This document shows positions 46,865 to 56,229 of a stretch of DNA of 64,000 bases, one piece after another. The first letter of the stretch is position 1. Each line of letters starts with the position of its first letter. The DNA is taken from NCBI GenBank assembly GCA_963710315.1, contig CAVPZW010000006.1, positions 434,001-498,000 of the forward strand, in the 5' to 3' direction. The notes beneath the pieces were generated by a model. The model ran no database searches, was not told the DNA's origin, and saw only the letters and a list, made by a program, of their open reading frames with translations. The position numbers were made by a program, and so were the translations under genes. This DNA is from Palsa-360 sp963710315. Lineage in GTDB: Bacteria; Acidobacteriota; Terriglobia; Acidiferrales; UBA7541.

Positions 46865-48115
46865 TTGAAAAAACTCAGCACTGACGAACCATTGCGCTGT
46901 TCCTTCTGCCACAAAGCGCAGGAGCAGGTCGAGAAGCTTATTAGCTCGCCCTCTGACTATCCGCGCGCCTACATCTGCAACGAGTGCGTGACGGTTTGCG
47001 AGCAGATTCTCGAGGAAGAAAAGCGCGAACAGACCAACCCGGTCAACAAGCGCCTGCCGCGTCCCCCGGAGATCAAAGCTTTCCTCGACGGCTACGTGAT
47101 CGGCCAGGATAAAACCAAGAAGAAGCTGGCCGTCGCCGTTTACAACCATTACAAGCGCATCTTCCTGAATCGCCAACCGGGCGACGTGGAATTGACCAAG
47201 TCCAACATCCTGCTGATCGGCCCCACGGGCACGGGCAAGACCCTGCTGGCGCAGACACTGTCGCGCATGCTGGACGTTCCCTTTGCCATAGTGGACGCCA
47301 CAACGCTGACCGAAGCTGGTTATGTGGGCGAGGACGTCGAAAACATTATCCTGAAACTCTTGCAGGCGGCTGACGGCGACGTCACCAAGGCGCAGCAAGG
47401 GATCATCTATATCGACGAGATCGACAAGATTTCCAAGAAGGACGAAAACCCGTCCATTACGCGCGATGTTTCGGGCGAGGGCGTGCAGCAGGCCCTGCTG
47501 AAGATTCTGGAAGGCACCATCGCCAACGTTCCGCCGCAGGGCGGACGCAAGCACCCGCACCAGGAATTCACGCCTGTCGATACCACCAACATCCTGTTTA
47601 TCTGCGGCGGCGCATTCGTAGGCCTCGAAAAAACGATTGAGCGCAGGATTGGGCAAAAGTCGCTCGGTTTCCACACCGATGCGCAGCCCACCACGGCGCA
47701 GCGCCGCAACATCGAACTGCTCAGCCAGGCCCAGCCTACGGACCTGATCCGTTACGGCCTGATTCCCGAATTCGTGGGCCGCTTGCCAGTGGTCGGCGTT
47801 CTGGGCGATTTGGACAAGGCCGCGCTGATGCAGATTCTGACGGAACCGAAAAACGCGCTCATCCGTCAATACCAGAGGCTCTTTGAATTTGAGAATGTGC
47901 GCCTGCGGTTTTCGGACGATGCCCTGGAAACCGTGGCGGAACTGGCCCTGCAACGCAAAGTGGGCGCCCGCGGACTGCGCATGATTCTGGAAGACCTCAT
48001 GCTCGAACTCATGTACCACCTGCCGGCTCAGCGCAAGCTTCGCGAATTCGTGGTCACCGGCGAAATGGTCCGTAGCCGGGAAATTAACTGGACGCTGCTC
48101 GAAAAAGCGGGATGA
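46865..48115 (+). CDS. clpX: ATP-dependent Clp protease ATPase subunit ClpX
   Basis: A 416-residue AAA+ unfoldase. The N-terminal zinc-binding domain has CSFCHKAQ and YICNECVTVCEQIL. Walker A is LLIGPTGTGKTLLAQTL, Walker B is GIIYIDEIDKIS, and the ClpP-contacting loop is IGQKSLGF. The start codon is TTG at 46865 with GGAGGG ten bases upstream; no ATG gives the complete zinc domain. Its TGA stop overlaps the lon start as ATGA. Confidence 0.95.
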   Translation: MKKLSTDEPLRCSFCHKAQEQVEKLISSPSDYPRAYICNECVTVCEQILEEEKREQTNPVNKRLPRPPEIKAFLDGYVIGQDKTKKKLAVAVYNHYKRIFLNRQPGDVELTKSNILLIGPTGTGKTLLAQTLSRMLDVPFAIVDATTLTEAGYVGEDVENIILKLLQAADGDVTKAQQGIIYIDEIDKISKKDENPSITRDVSGEGVQQALLKILEGTIANVPPQGGRKHPHQEFTPVDTTNILFICGGAFVGLEKTIERRIGQKSLGFHTDAQPTTAQRRNIELLSQAQPTDLIRYGLIPEFVGRLPVVGVLGDLDKAALMQILTEPKNALIRQYQRLFEFENVRLRFSDDALETVAELALQRKVGARGLRMILEDLMLELMYHLPAQRKLREFVVTGEMVRSREINWTLLEKAG

Positions 48116-50553
48116 TGAAAGAGCGGGAGAAAATTACGGAACCTATGTTTAACCGAGAAAAGACAGAATCAAAACGCGTACCGATGATGCCGGTTCGCGA
48201 TCTGGTGATCTTCCCCCAGATGATGAACCCCTTCATCGTGGGACGCGAGAGTTCCCTGCGCGCCCTGGAAGAGGCGCTGGCCACCGACAAAAAGATTTTC
48301 CTGGCCACGCAACACGACGCTTCCGTCGACGACCCCAAGCCGGAGGAAATTTTCTCCGTCGGCACGCTGGCCAATATCGTGCAAAGCGTTCGCCTGCCGG
48401 ACGGAAACTTGCGCGTCCTGGTGGAAGGCGTGGAGCGAGCCAAGGCCACGCAAATAACCACCGATGAGGGCTTTTTCCGGGCCACCCTAAAGGTGATTCC
48501 CAACAAGGCCGAACCCTCGCCGCAAATCGATCAGATGGTTACCAAGGTTACCGGCCTGTTTGAACAGTACGTGAAGCTCTCGCAGAGCCTGAATTACGAC
48601 ACCATGATCGCGGCCACACGCGTGGATGATCCCGCGAAACTTTCCGACACCATCGCTTCCAATCTGCAAATTCCCGTCGAGGAAAAGCAGGAACTTCTCG
48701 AAAATTTCGATCCGCTGGACCGCCTGACCCGCGTCGGCGAAATCCTGGAAAGCGAAATCGAAAAGCTCAACGTGGACCGCAACATCAACACCCGCGTGAA
48801 GCGCCAGATGGAGCGCGCCCAGAAAGAGTACTACCTCAACGAAAAACTCAAGGCCATCCATAAGGAACTGGGTCGCGGCGAAAAGAACGAACTGGACGAG
48901 CTGAAAAAGAAGATCGAAACCTCGGGCATGCCCAAGGACGCCCTGGAAAAAGCCACGCAGGAATTGAAGCGTCTGGAAATGATGCCGCCGATGTCCGCGG
49001 AATCCACCGTGAGCCGCAATTACCTGGACTGGCTGCTGGCCGTACCCTGGAAGAAGAGATCCAAGGAAATTCGCGACATCGCGCTGGCCGAGAAAATTCT
49101 GGAAGAAGAGCATTTTGGGCTGGACAAGGTCAAGGAACGTATCCTGGAATTCCTGGCCGTCCGCCAGCTGGTAAAGAATCCCCGCGGCTCGATTCTCTGC
49201 TTTGTCGGGCCTCCGGGCGTCGGCAAAACTTCGCTGGCCATGTCCATCGGGCGCGCCACGGGACGCAAATTCATTCGCGTCTCCCTGGGCGGCGTGCGCG
49301 ATGAAGCGGAAATTCGCGGCCACCGGCGCACCTATATCGGCGCCCTGCCCGGCCAGATCATTCAGATGATGAAGAAGGCCGGAACGGTCAATCCAATCTT
49401 CGTGCTGGACGAAGTGGATAAGATGTCCACCGACTTCCGAGGCGACCCCTCCGCGGCGCTCATGGAAGTGCTGGACCCCGAGCTGAACCACGCCTTTACC
49501 GACCACTATCTGGACGTCGAATACGATCTCTCCAAAGTCATGTTCGTGTGCACCGCCAACGTGCTGCACACCATTCCCCAGCCCCTGCAGGACCGCATGG
49601 AAATCCTGCGCATTCCGGGCTACACGGAAGCCGAGAAGGCACAGATCGCCAAGCGCTTCCTGGTGCGCAAGGCGCGCGAATCCACGGGGCTGACGGAAAC
49701 CAACCTGAGCTTCACGGACGAGGCCATCTCGCACATCATCCGGCACTTCACGCATGAAGCAGGCGTGCGCAGCCTGGAGCGCGAAATCTCCAGCATCTGC
49801 CGAAAAGTGGCTCGTCGCGTGGTGAAGGAAGGCAAACAGTATTCCATCAACGTCGCTCCCGAGGGCGTCGGCGAATTCTTGGGCATCATCAAGTATCGCG
49901 AAGTTTGGGCCGAGAAGAAAAACGAAATCGGGCTCACCACCGGCCTGGCATGGACCGAAGTGGGCGGCTCGGTGCTCTCCACCGAAGCCACCATCATGCA
50001 GGGTAAGGGACGCCTGATGCTTACCGGCAAGCTGGGCGACGTCATGCAGGAATCGGCCCAGGCGGCCATGAGCTATGTGCGCTCGCGCACGGCAACATTC
50101 GGCCTGCCGCGCGACTTTTATCGCCACCTTGACATCCACATGCACGTTCCCGAAGGCGCCATCCCCAAGGATGGGCCATCGGCCGGAATCACCATCGCAA
50201 CCTCAATCGTGAGCGCCCTGACGCGCATTCCGGTGCGCTGCGACGTGGCCATGACCGGCGAAATCACGCTGCGCGGCAAGGTGCTGCCCATCGGCGGCAT
50301 GAAGGAAAAATTGCTGGCGGCTCACCGCGTGGGAATCCGCACCGTAATTCTGCCGAAAGACAACGAAAAGGATCTGGCCGATATTCCCGCGGAAATACAG
50401 GCCGACCTGACTTTGCGTTTTGTCGAGAACGTGGACCAAGTGCTGGAAATCGCCCTGGAACGGCCCCTGACACCTGCAACACACGATGCAGGCCCGGAAG
50501 TGGCGGCGAAGTTTGAAACTGAAACCGAGAGCGATCAAGAATTGACAAATTGA
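48112..50553 (+). CDS. lon: ATP-dependent protease Lon
   Basis: An 813-residue Lon. The N-terminal LAN domain (MMPVRDLVIFPQMMNPFIVG) is followed by coiled coils, the AAA+ module (Walker A CFVGPPGVGKTSLAMSIG; Walker B FVLDEVDKMS) and the protease domain with the catalytic Ser in PKDGPSAGITIATS and Lys in IGGMKEKLLAAHRVG. ATG at 48112 overlaps the clpX stop; ATG at 48115 or 48145 could also serve. It degrades misfolded and regulatory proteins. Confidence 0.96.
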   Translation: MMKEREKITEPMFNREKTESKRVPMMPVRDLVIFPQMMNPFIVGRESSLRALEEALATDKKIFLATQHDASVDDPKPEEIFSVGTLANIVQSVRLPDGNLRVLVEGVERAKATQITTDEGFFRATLKVIPNKAEPSPQIDQMVTKVTGLFEQYVKLSQSLNYDTMIAATRVDDPAKLSDTIASNLQIPVEEKQELLENFDPLDRLTRVGEILESEIEKLNVDRNINTRVKRQMERAQKEYYLNEKLKAIHKELGRGEKNELDELKKKIETSGMPKDALEKATQELKRLEMMPPMSAESTVSRNYLDWLLAVPWKKRSKEIRDIALAEKILEEEHFGLDKVKERILEFLAVRQLVKNPRGSILCFVGPPGVGKTSLAMSIGRATGRKFIRVSLGGVRDEAEIRGHRRTYIGALPGQIIQMMKKAGTVNPIFVLDEVDKMSTDFRGDPSAALMEVLDPELNHAFTDHYLDVEYDLSKVMFVCTANVLHTIPQPLQDRMEILRIPGYTEAEKAQIAKRFLVRKARESTGLTETNLSFTDEAISHIIRHFTHEAGVRSLEREISSICRKVARRVVKEGKQYSINVAPEGVGEFLGIIKYREVWAEKKNEIGLTTGLAWTEVGGSVLSTEATIMQGKGRLMLTGKLGDVMQESAQAAMSYVRSRTATFGLPRDFYRHLDIHMHVPEGAIPKDGPSAGITIATSIVSALTRIPVRCDVAMTGEITLRGKVLPIGGMKEKLLAAHRVGIRTVILPKDNEKDLADIPAEIQADLTLRFVENVDQVLEIALERPLTPATHDAGPEVAAKFETETESDQELTN

Positions 50554-50727
50554 GGCAAGCCTCGGCTCCTGCAACCCCATGAAGCGCAATCGAAATAGTC
50601 AGCGGGGCGCTTCGTGGCGTGGGACGCGGCTGTAGTTCGCATCACCCGTGATTTGAAATTCCAGTACGGCTAATCCGGTCGGAAATCGAAGTGCACCTGT
50701 GCGGGTTCCGCCGAAAAGCACAATCCC

Positions 50728-50744
50728 TGCCTGAGCTTCAGGCA
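50728..50744 (+). promoter_or_regulatory. small hairpin in rho 5' leader
   Basis: TGCCTGA-gct-TCAGGCA forms a perfect 7-bp stem ending 23 bases before the rho ATG. It could affect rho translation or autoregulation, or be a short relative of the CTTCAG hairpin repeats. Function is not established. Confidence 0.3.
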
Positions 50745-50767
50745 TATCTCTATAGAAACTTAAGGAA

Positions 50768-52036
50768 ATGAAAACGATGAGCATTAGTCTTGCGGAACTG
50801 AAAGACAAAAACATTACAGACCTGGCAAAAATCGCCAAGGACCTGGCCATCCCCGGCTCCAGCGGCATGCGCAAACAGGAGTTGATCTTCCAGATCCTCC
50901 GCGCCCAGACGGAAAAGAACGGACTGATCTTCTCCGAAGGCGTCCTGGAATGCCTGCCGGACGGCTTCGGCTTCCTGCGCGCGCCGGAATACAACTACCT
51001 CCCCGGCCCGGACGACATTTACGTTTCGCCGTCGCAAATTCGCAAGTTCGACCTGCGCACCGGAGACACGGTCTCGGGACAGGTTCGTCCTCCCAAGGAC
51101 GGCGAGCGCTATTTCGCGCTGATCAAGGTCGAAGCGGTCAATTTTGAAGATCCGGAAGTCGCGCGCAACAAGATCTTCTTCGACAACCTGACGCCTCTGT
51201 ACCCGGCGGGCCGCCTGAAGATGGAAACCACCCGCGAAAATCTGACTGGGCGCGTGCTGGACCTGCTCTGCCCCGTCGGCAAGGGGCAGCGCGGCTTGAT
51301 CGTCGCGCCGCCGCGCACCGGAAAAACCATGATGCTGCAGGCCTTTGCCAACTCGGTAACTACTAATCACCCGGAAGTCGCTCTGATCGTTCTGCTGATC
51401 GACGAGCGCCCGGAAGAAGTCACGGACATGCAGCGAACGGTGAAGGGCGAAGTCATCAGCTCGACCTTCGACGAACCGCCGCAACGCCACATTCAGGTCG
51501 CGGAAATGGTCCTTGAAAAGGCCAAGCGCCTGGTGGAGCACAAGCGCGACGTGGTGATCCTGCTGGACTCGGTCACACGTCTGGCGCGCGCCTACAACGC
51601 CGTTACGCCGCCCTCCGGCAAGGTGCTTTCCGGCGGTATTGACGCCAACGCTCTGCAACGCCCGCGGCGATTCTTCGCCGCCGCGCGAAACGTGGAAGAG
51701 GGCGGCTCGCTCACCATCATCGCCACGGCCCTGATCGACACCGGCAGCCGCATGGACGACGTGATCTTCGAGGAGTTCAAGGGCACCGGCAACATGGAAA
51801 TCAACCTCGATCGCCGCCTGGTGGATAAGCGCATCTTCCCGGCCATCGACATCAACCGCTCCGGCACGCGAAAAGAAGAATTGCTGATGCCGCCGGATGA
51901 ACTCAATCGCGTGTGGGTGCTTCGCAAGGTGTTGAATCCTCTCTCACCGGTCGAGGCCATGGAGTTGCTCTTGGGACGCCTCTCCAAATCGAAGTCCAAC
52001 GCCGAATTTCTCGCTTCCATGTCCAGCCCGACTTAG
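50768..52036 (+). CDS. rho: transcription termination factor Rho
   Basis: A 422-residue RNA-dependent ATPase/helicase. The N-terminal helical domain (LAELKDKNITDLAKIAKDL) and cold-shock-like primary RNA-binding domain (GVLECLPDGFGFLRAPEYNY) precede the RecA-type motor. Walker A is IVAPPRTGKTMML, Walker B is DVVILLDSVTRLARAYN, and the arginine-finger region is ATALIDTGSRMDD. ATG at 50768 has AAGGAA upstream; ATG at 50777 is an alternative. Length fits the family without the long insertions seen in some phyla. Confidence 0.96.
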   Translation: MKTMSISLAELKDKNITDLAKIAKDLAIPGSSGMRKQELIFQILRAQTEKNGLIFSEGVLECLPDGFGFLRAPEYNYLPGPDDIYVSPSQIRKFDLRTGDTVSGQVRPPKDGERYFALIKVEAVNFEDPEVARNKIFFDNLTPLYPAGRLKMETTRENLTGRVLDLLCPVGKGQRGLIVAPPRTGKTMMLQAFANSVTTNHPEVALIVLLIDERPEEVTDMQRTVKGEVISSTFDEPPQRHIQVAEMVLEKAKRLVEHKRDVVILLDSVTRLARAYNAVTPPSGKVLSGGIDANALQRPRRFFAAARNVEEGGSLTIIATALIDTGSRMDDVIFEEFKGTGNMEINLDRRLVDKRIFPAIDINRSGTRKEELLMPPDELNRVWVLRKVLNPLSPVEAMELLLGRLSKSKSNAEFLASMSSPT

Positions 52037-52121
52037 GGCATTCGGCGCATTTACAATCCCCTCTTCCCTCTTCGGCCCGAGCCGGAGTGTGCGGTATCGT
52101 TTCGATCGAGAAGACATTTAA

Positions 52122-53348
52122 ATGAAATATCTGGCCCGCCAACCCATCCTGAACCGAGCGCGTGAATTGTTCGGCTACGAATTGCTGTTCCGCAACGGCA
52201 TTCAGAACTCTTGCGAGGGGTTGGACCTTGAACTTGCGTCCGCTTCCGTCCTGGATACTTCCTTCCTGATCGGATTTGAAAAAATTTCCGCGGGGCGCCC
52301 CATGTTCTTTAATTGCCCCCGCGAATTTCTCCTGCGGGACTACGTTTCCCTTTTTCCGCCCAAATCCGTGGTGGTCGAACTTCTCGAAACCATTCATCCC
52401 GACGAGGAAATCGTGGAAGCCTGCAAACGATTGAAGGCGGCGGGATATTCCATCGCTTTGGACGACTTTGTGGATTCCCCGCTCTGGGCGCCCCTGGTGG
52501 CCCTCGCCGATATCATCAAGGTGGACTTCCGGCTTACCGACCTGAACGAACAGCGCGCCATTGTTTCCCGCTACGCAGGGAGCAATATTCGCATGCTGGC
52601 TGAAAAAGTGGAGACCCAGGAGGAGTTCGCGGCCGGCATGCAAATGGGATACTCCCTGTTCCAGGGATATTTTTTCTGCCACCCTGAAATGATGCAGCAC
52701 CACAGTCTGCCTTCCTTCAAGCTGGCCTATCTCGAACTCCTGCGCGCGGCCACAGCCCGCGAATTCGACATTCAGAAGCTGGCCTTGAAGATCAAGTACG
52801 AGGCCTCCCTCACGTTCCGGCTGTTGCGATACCTCAACTCGGCCTTCTTCGGGCTGCGCGCGGAGATTCGTTCCGTGCAGCACGCACTTTCCTTGCTTGG
52901 CGAGCGTGAAATGAGGAAATGGATCGCGGTGGTTTCGGTGGGCGTCCTGGCCGACGGGAAACCCGACGAATTGATGACCGTGCCGCTGGTGCGCGGCCGA
53001 TTCTGCGAGCTGCTTGCTCCGCTCGCCGGAATCGCGGAAGATTCCAACGACCTCTTCATGATGGGGCTGCTTTCCCTGATGGACGCAATCCTCGACCAGC
53101 CGCTCGATTCCATTATGGCGGAGCTGCCGGTGCGCGGCGAAATCAAGGAAGCTTTGCTTTCTCGGACGGGCTTGTACTGGCAGTTACTGGAAATCGCCAT
53201 CGCTCAGGAACGCGCGGATTGGGAAGAAGTCAGTCGTCTGGTATCGGCACTTGGAATGAACGAAGAGCAGGTTTCCTCGCTGTATGTCTCCGCTGTCGAT
53301 TGGTCCAACGCTCTGCGGCAGAGCGTTGTCATGCCATCCGCCCGCTGA
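52122..53348 (+). CDS. EAL-HDOD domain protein (YuxH type)
   Basis: A 408-residue two-domain regulator. The EAL part (about 1-205) opens LARQPILNRARELFGYELLF with ELLFR in place of EAL-x-R, keeps the Asn in FFNCPREF, the Asp pair in ALDDFVDS and the Lys in IIKVDF. The HDOD part (about 210-400) reads LALKIKYEASLTFRLLRYLN and LSLLGEREMRKWI. Proteins with this layout often bind rather than cut c-di-GMP and act in motility or stress signalling. Activity here is uncertain. It stands alone after rho. Confidence 0.88.
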   Translation: MKYLARQPILNRARELFGYELLFRNGIQNSCEGLDLELASASVLDTSFLIGFEKISAGRPMFFNCPREFLLRDYVSLFPPKSVVVELLETIHPDEEIVEACKRLKAAGYSIALDDFVDSPLWAPLVALADIIKVDFRLTDLNEQRAIVSRYAGSNIRMLAEKVETQEEFAAGMQMGYSLFQGYFFCHPEMMQHHSLPSFKLAYLELLRAATAREFDIQKLALKIKYEASLTFRLLRYLNSAFFGLRAEIRSVQHALSLLGEREMRKWIAVVSVGVLADGKPDELMTVPLVRGRFCELLAPLAGIAEDSNDLFMMGLLSLMDAILDQPLDSIMAELPVRGEIKEALLSRTGLYWQLLEIAIAQERADWEEVSRLVSALGMNEEQVSSLYVSAVDWSNALRQSVVMPSAR

Positions 53349-53473
53349 AGATTTGTGCGATTTAGCCTGCTGGAACGATCCAGAGGACTTGCATTGGCGG
53401 GCCCATGGCGCGCAAAGCCGGCCCTTCATTTTCACGAATTACAAATCACAAATCACGATTCACCAGCCGCTCT

Positions 53474-54160
53474 TCACCCCGCAGCGGCCCTCGCCTTTTC
53501 CCTCGCCAGCAGGACAATCGCGCGCGCCGTTTCTTCCGCATCCATGGCTGTGTTGTCCACCACCACGGCGTCCGAGGCGCGCACCAGCGGAGACATCTCG
53601 CGTTCGCGGTCCCGCCTGTCTCTGATGTGCACTTCTTCAAGGACCTTCTCAAATTCCACGGGCTGGCCTTTTTCCTCAAGCTCGCGCTGGCGGCGTCCCG
53701 CGCGCACTTCAGGAGAAGCATCCAGAAAAATCTTCAAATCCGCATGCGGGAACACCACCGAACCGATGTCGCGCCCTTCCATCACCACTCCGCCCTGCTG
53801 GCCCGCGCGGCGCTGCTCAGCCACCATGGGATGGCGCACCCCCGGCACCACGGCCACCACGGAGGCCGCGTGAGATACTTCCGGCGCGCGAATCGCGTCC
53901 GTAACATCTTGTCCATCGAGAATCACTCTGAGCTTTCCTTCGCGCCGCACCAGGTCGATGTGCGCCGCGCTGGCCAATACAGCAAGCCGTTCCGGAGAAT
54001 CTAGAGGCACTCCCTCGCGCAGCGCTTTTAGACCAACCGCGCGGTACATCGCGCCGCTGTCCAGATGCGTGTAGCCCAGCATCGCGGCCACGCGCCGCGC
54101 GACGGTGCTTTTCCCCGATCCCACAGGGCCATCAATGGCAATGATCAGTTTGTCTTTCAT
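53474..54160 (-). CDS. cmk: cytidylate kinase
   Basis: A 228-residue P-loop NMP kinase: Walker A IAIDGPVGSGKSTVARRVA at the N-terminus, the substrate segment YTHLDSGAMYRAVGL, and GGVVMEGRDIGSVVFP. It phosphorylates CMP and dCMP. The start lies 21 bases after the mutL stop on the same strand. Confidence 0.95.
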   Translation of the reverse strand: MKDKLIIAIDGPVGSGKSTVARRVAAMLGYTHLDSGAMYRAVGLKALREGVPLDSPERLAVLASAAHIDLVRREGKLRVILDGQDVTDAIRAPEVSHAASVVAVVPGVRHPMVAEQRRAGQQGGVVMEGRDIGSVVFPHADLKIFLDASPEVRAGRRQRELEEKGQPVEFEKVLEEVHIRDRRDREREMSPLVRASDAVVVDNTAMDAEETARAIVLLAREKARAAAG

Positions 54161-54181
54161 GAGAGGGTCAAGTCCGCAGCG

Positions 54182-56173
54182 TCAAATTCTCTTGAATGCG
54201 CGCTCGATTTCGCGCACCGAGTAGCGCAGCACGATGGGCCGCCCGTGCGGGCAGCTCATGGGCGCTTCGGTTTTGGCCAGTTCCGCGAGCAGCCACTCCA
54301 TCTTTTGCTGATCCAGCGGCATGTTCACCTTGATCGCCGCGTGGCAGGCGGTCGAGGCCGCGATTTTCGCTTGCAGCGAATCCATGGACACAGCGGCATT
54401 CTCGCGCTCGGTGCCGTCGAGGATTTCCATCAGCAGCCGTTCCGCGTCCGAGGTGGCGATTCCGGCGGGCGCGGCGTGAATGGCCACGCTGCGCGGCCCC
54501 ATTTGCGCCACTTCGAAACCGTTGGCGGTCAGCTCCTCGGCGATGCGTTCGAAAATCACAAGCTGCCTCGGCGAAAGCTCCACCATCATGGGCACCAGCA
54601 TGCGCTGCCCGCTCAGCTGCCCTTCGCGCCGCGCGCGGAGGTGCTGTTCGAACAGCACGCGCTCGTGCGCCACGTGCTGGTCGATGATCCACAGCCCCTC
54701 GCCGTTCACGGCCACGATGAAACTGGAATTCACCTGCCCCAGCGGCTTCAGTTCGGTCAAGCTTCCGGCGCTCGCCAGGGATTCCGATTCGCTGAAGTTG
54801 CGCGCCACCTCGGAAGCCGTTTCGTCCGCGGCCATGCCAATGCCGCCCTCGAATCGGAAGCGCTGCGGCTCGGGCCGCAGAGGCTCGACGGTCAGCTCGA
54901 AATCGCCGGCAATGGCCGCGCCCGTCGCTGTGGCCGCGTTCATGGCCTGCCCATCGATGGACGTCCTGCTCATCGGCGAACCGCCCAGCGGCGGAATGAA
55001 GGCGCGCGGCAAACCTGTGCTCGATTGATTTGCGCCCGCGAATGCAGCAACGGCCGCTGCCGCGCCGTTACTCGGCTGCTCACCCGCATTTGCGGCGTCC
55101 GGCGCGGCGGCAGTGAAACTCGGGATCGGCCGTGCTTTGGATAGCGCCTGGCGTATCGAGTCGCGCGTGAAGTCGTGCACAAATTGAGGATGGCGGAAAC
55201 GCACTTCGATTTTCGCGGGGTGAACGTTCACGTCCACTTCCTCGGCGGGCATATCCAGAAACAGCAGCACCGCCGGAAATACCGAGGGCGGCAGCACGTT
55301 GCGGTAGGCCTCGTGAATGGCGTGCAGGATCAGGCGGTCGCGCACCAGTCGCTTGTTCACAAATACGTAAATTCCGTTGCGGTTGCCGCGCTGCACCTCG
55401 GGCCGCGAAGCGAATCCGCGCACCACGATTTCGGCGGCGCGCTCTTCGCTCGTGATTTCCGCTTCCGTAATGGCCGCGCGCATGGGCGAGGACACCGGCA
55501 GCAGCTCAAACAGATCGTCCAGCGCCTGCCGCCCGAAAAGCTGGTAGACGCGGTCAGACATATTCTCGACGGCCGTGGCGTGAATAATTTCCTGCGTGGG
55601 CGTCTTCAGCACGAACTGCTTGTCGGGATGCGCCAGCGCGTAGTGCGTGACCAGTGAAGCGATGTGGCCAAGCTCGGTGGTCTCCGATTTGAGGAAATTG
55701 CGCCGGGCCGGCACGCAGTAAAAAAGATCGGCCACGCTGATGGTCGTCCCCGCGGGCAGGCCTTCGGGATTCACGCCGACAAGCTTTCCTCCCGCGAATT
55801 CCACGCGAGTTCCTTCGGCGTCCTCCGCAGCGCGCGTTTGCAGTAGCAGGCGCGATACCGAAGCAATAGAGGGCAGCGCCTCGCCGCGAAAGCCCAGCGT
55901 GGAGATCGAGAGCAGATCGTCTGCGGTGCGTAGCTTGGACGTGGCGTGCCGCTCGAAGGCCAAGAGCGCGTCGTCATGCATCATCCCGCAGCCGTCGTCG
56001 ATCACGCGAATCATGCGCTTGCCGCCGGACTCGACTTCCACGCGAATCGAGCGCGCGCCCGCGTCCAGCGCGTTCTCCAGCAACTCCTTCACGACGGAAG
56101 CTGGCCGCTCGACGACTTCGCCGGCGGCGATCTTGTTCGCGACGTGCTCCGCAAGTATGCGTATTCGTGTCAT
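54182..56173 (-). CDS. mutL: DNA mismatch repair protein MutL
   Basis: A 663-residue MutL. The GHKL ATPase has KELLENALDAGA, VIDDGCGMMHDD and STLGFRGEALPSIASVS. The transducer domain has VDVNVHPAKIEVRF. A disordered Ala/Pro/Ser linker (about 345-470) leads to the dimerisation domain. That domain holds DQHVAHERVLFE (residues 498-509), which fits the DQHA(x)2E(x)4E endonuclease metal motif with Val for Ala, plus ACHAAIK and SCPHGRPIVLRY. The enzyme is therefore likely an active nicking endonuclease, unlike E. coli MutL. ATG at 56173. No mutS is in the window. Confidence 0.96.
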   Translation of the reverse strand: MTRIRILAEHVANKIAAGEVVERPASVVKELLENALDAGARSIRVEVESGGKRMIRVIDDGCGMMHDDALLAFERHATSKLRTADDLLSISTLGFRGEALPSIASVSRLLLQTRAAEDAEGTRVEFAGGKLVGVNPEGLPAGTTISVADLFYCVPARRNFLKSETTELGHIASLVTHYALAHPDKQFVLKTPTQEIIHATAVENMSDRVYQLFGRQALDDLFELLPVSSPMRAAITEAEITSEERAAEIVVRGFASRPEVQRGNRNGIYVFVNKRLVRDRLILHAIHEAYRNVLPPSVFPAVLLFLDMPAEEVDVNVHPAKIEVRFRHPQFVHDFTRDSIRQALSKARPIPSFTAAAPDAANAGEQPSNGAAAAVAAFAGANQSSTGLPRAFIPPLGGSPMSRTSIDGQAMNAATATGAAIAGDFELTVEPLRPEPQRFRFEGGIGMAADETASEVARNFSESESLASAGSLTELKPLGQVNSSFIVAVNGEGLWIIDQHVAHERVLFEQHLRARREGQLSGQRMLVPMMVELSPRQLVIFERIAEELTANGFEVAQMGPRSVAIHAAPAGIATSDAERLLMEILDGTERENAAVSMDSLQAKIAASTACHAAIKVNMPLDQQKMEWLLAELAKTEAPMSCPHGRPIVLRYSVREIERAFKRI

Positions 56174-56186
56174 GTGTCGATTGATT

Positions 56187-56214
56187 GTAGCGCCCGCCTT
56201 CAGGCGGGCGCTAC
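56187..56214. repeat. hairpin repeat GTAGCGCCCGCCT-TC-AGGCGGGCGCTAC
   Basis: A perfect 13-bp stem with a TC loop lies between aspS and mutL. It shares the CTTCAG core and GTAGC flanks with the other intergenic hairpins listed. It may also act as a bidirectional transcription or mRNA-end structure. Confidence 0.7.
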
Positions 56215-56229
56215 AGGACCAAACCTGCG

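Noticed and set aside
48487..50145. Long antisense open frame (552 codons) across lon, and similar long frames opposite wzc, cheA, mutL and aspS
   Set aside because: They lie opposite strongly recognised genes and their His/Arg/Gly/Leu-rich composition is typical of high-GC shadows.
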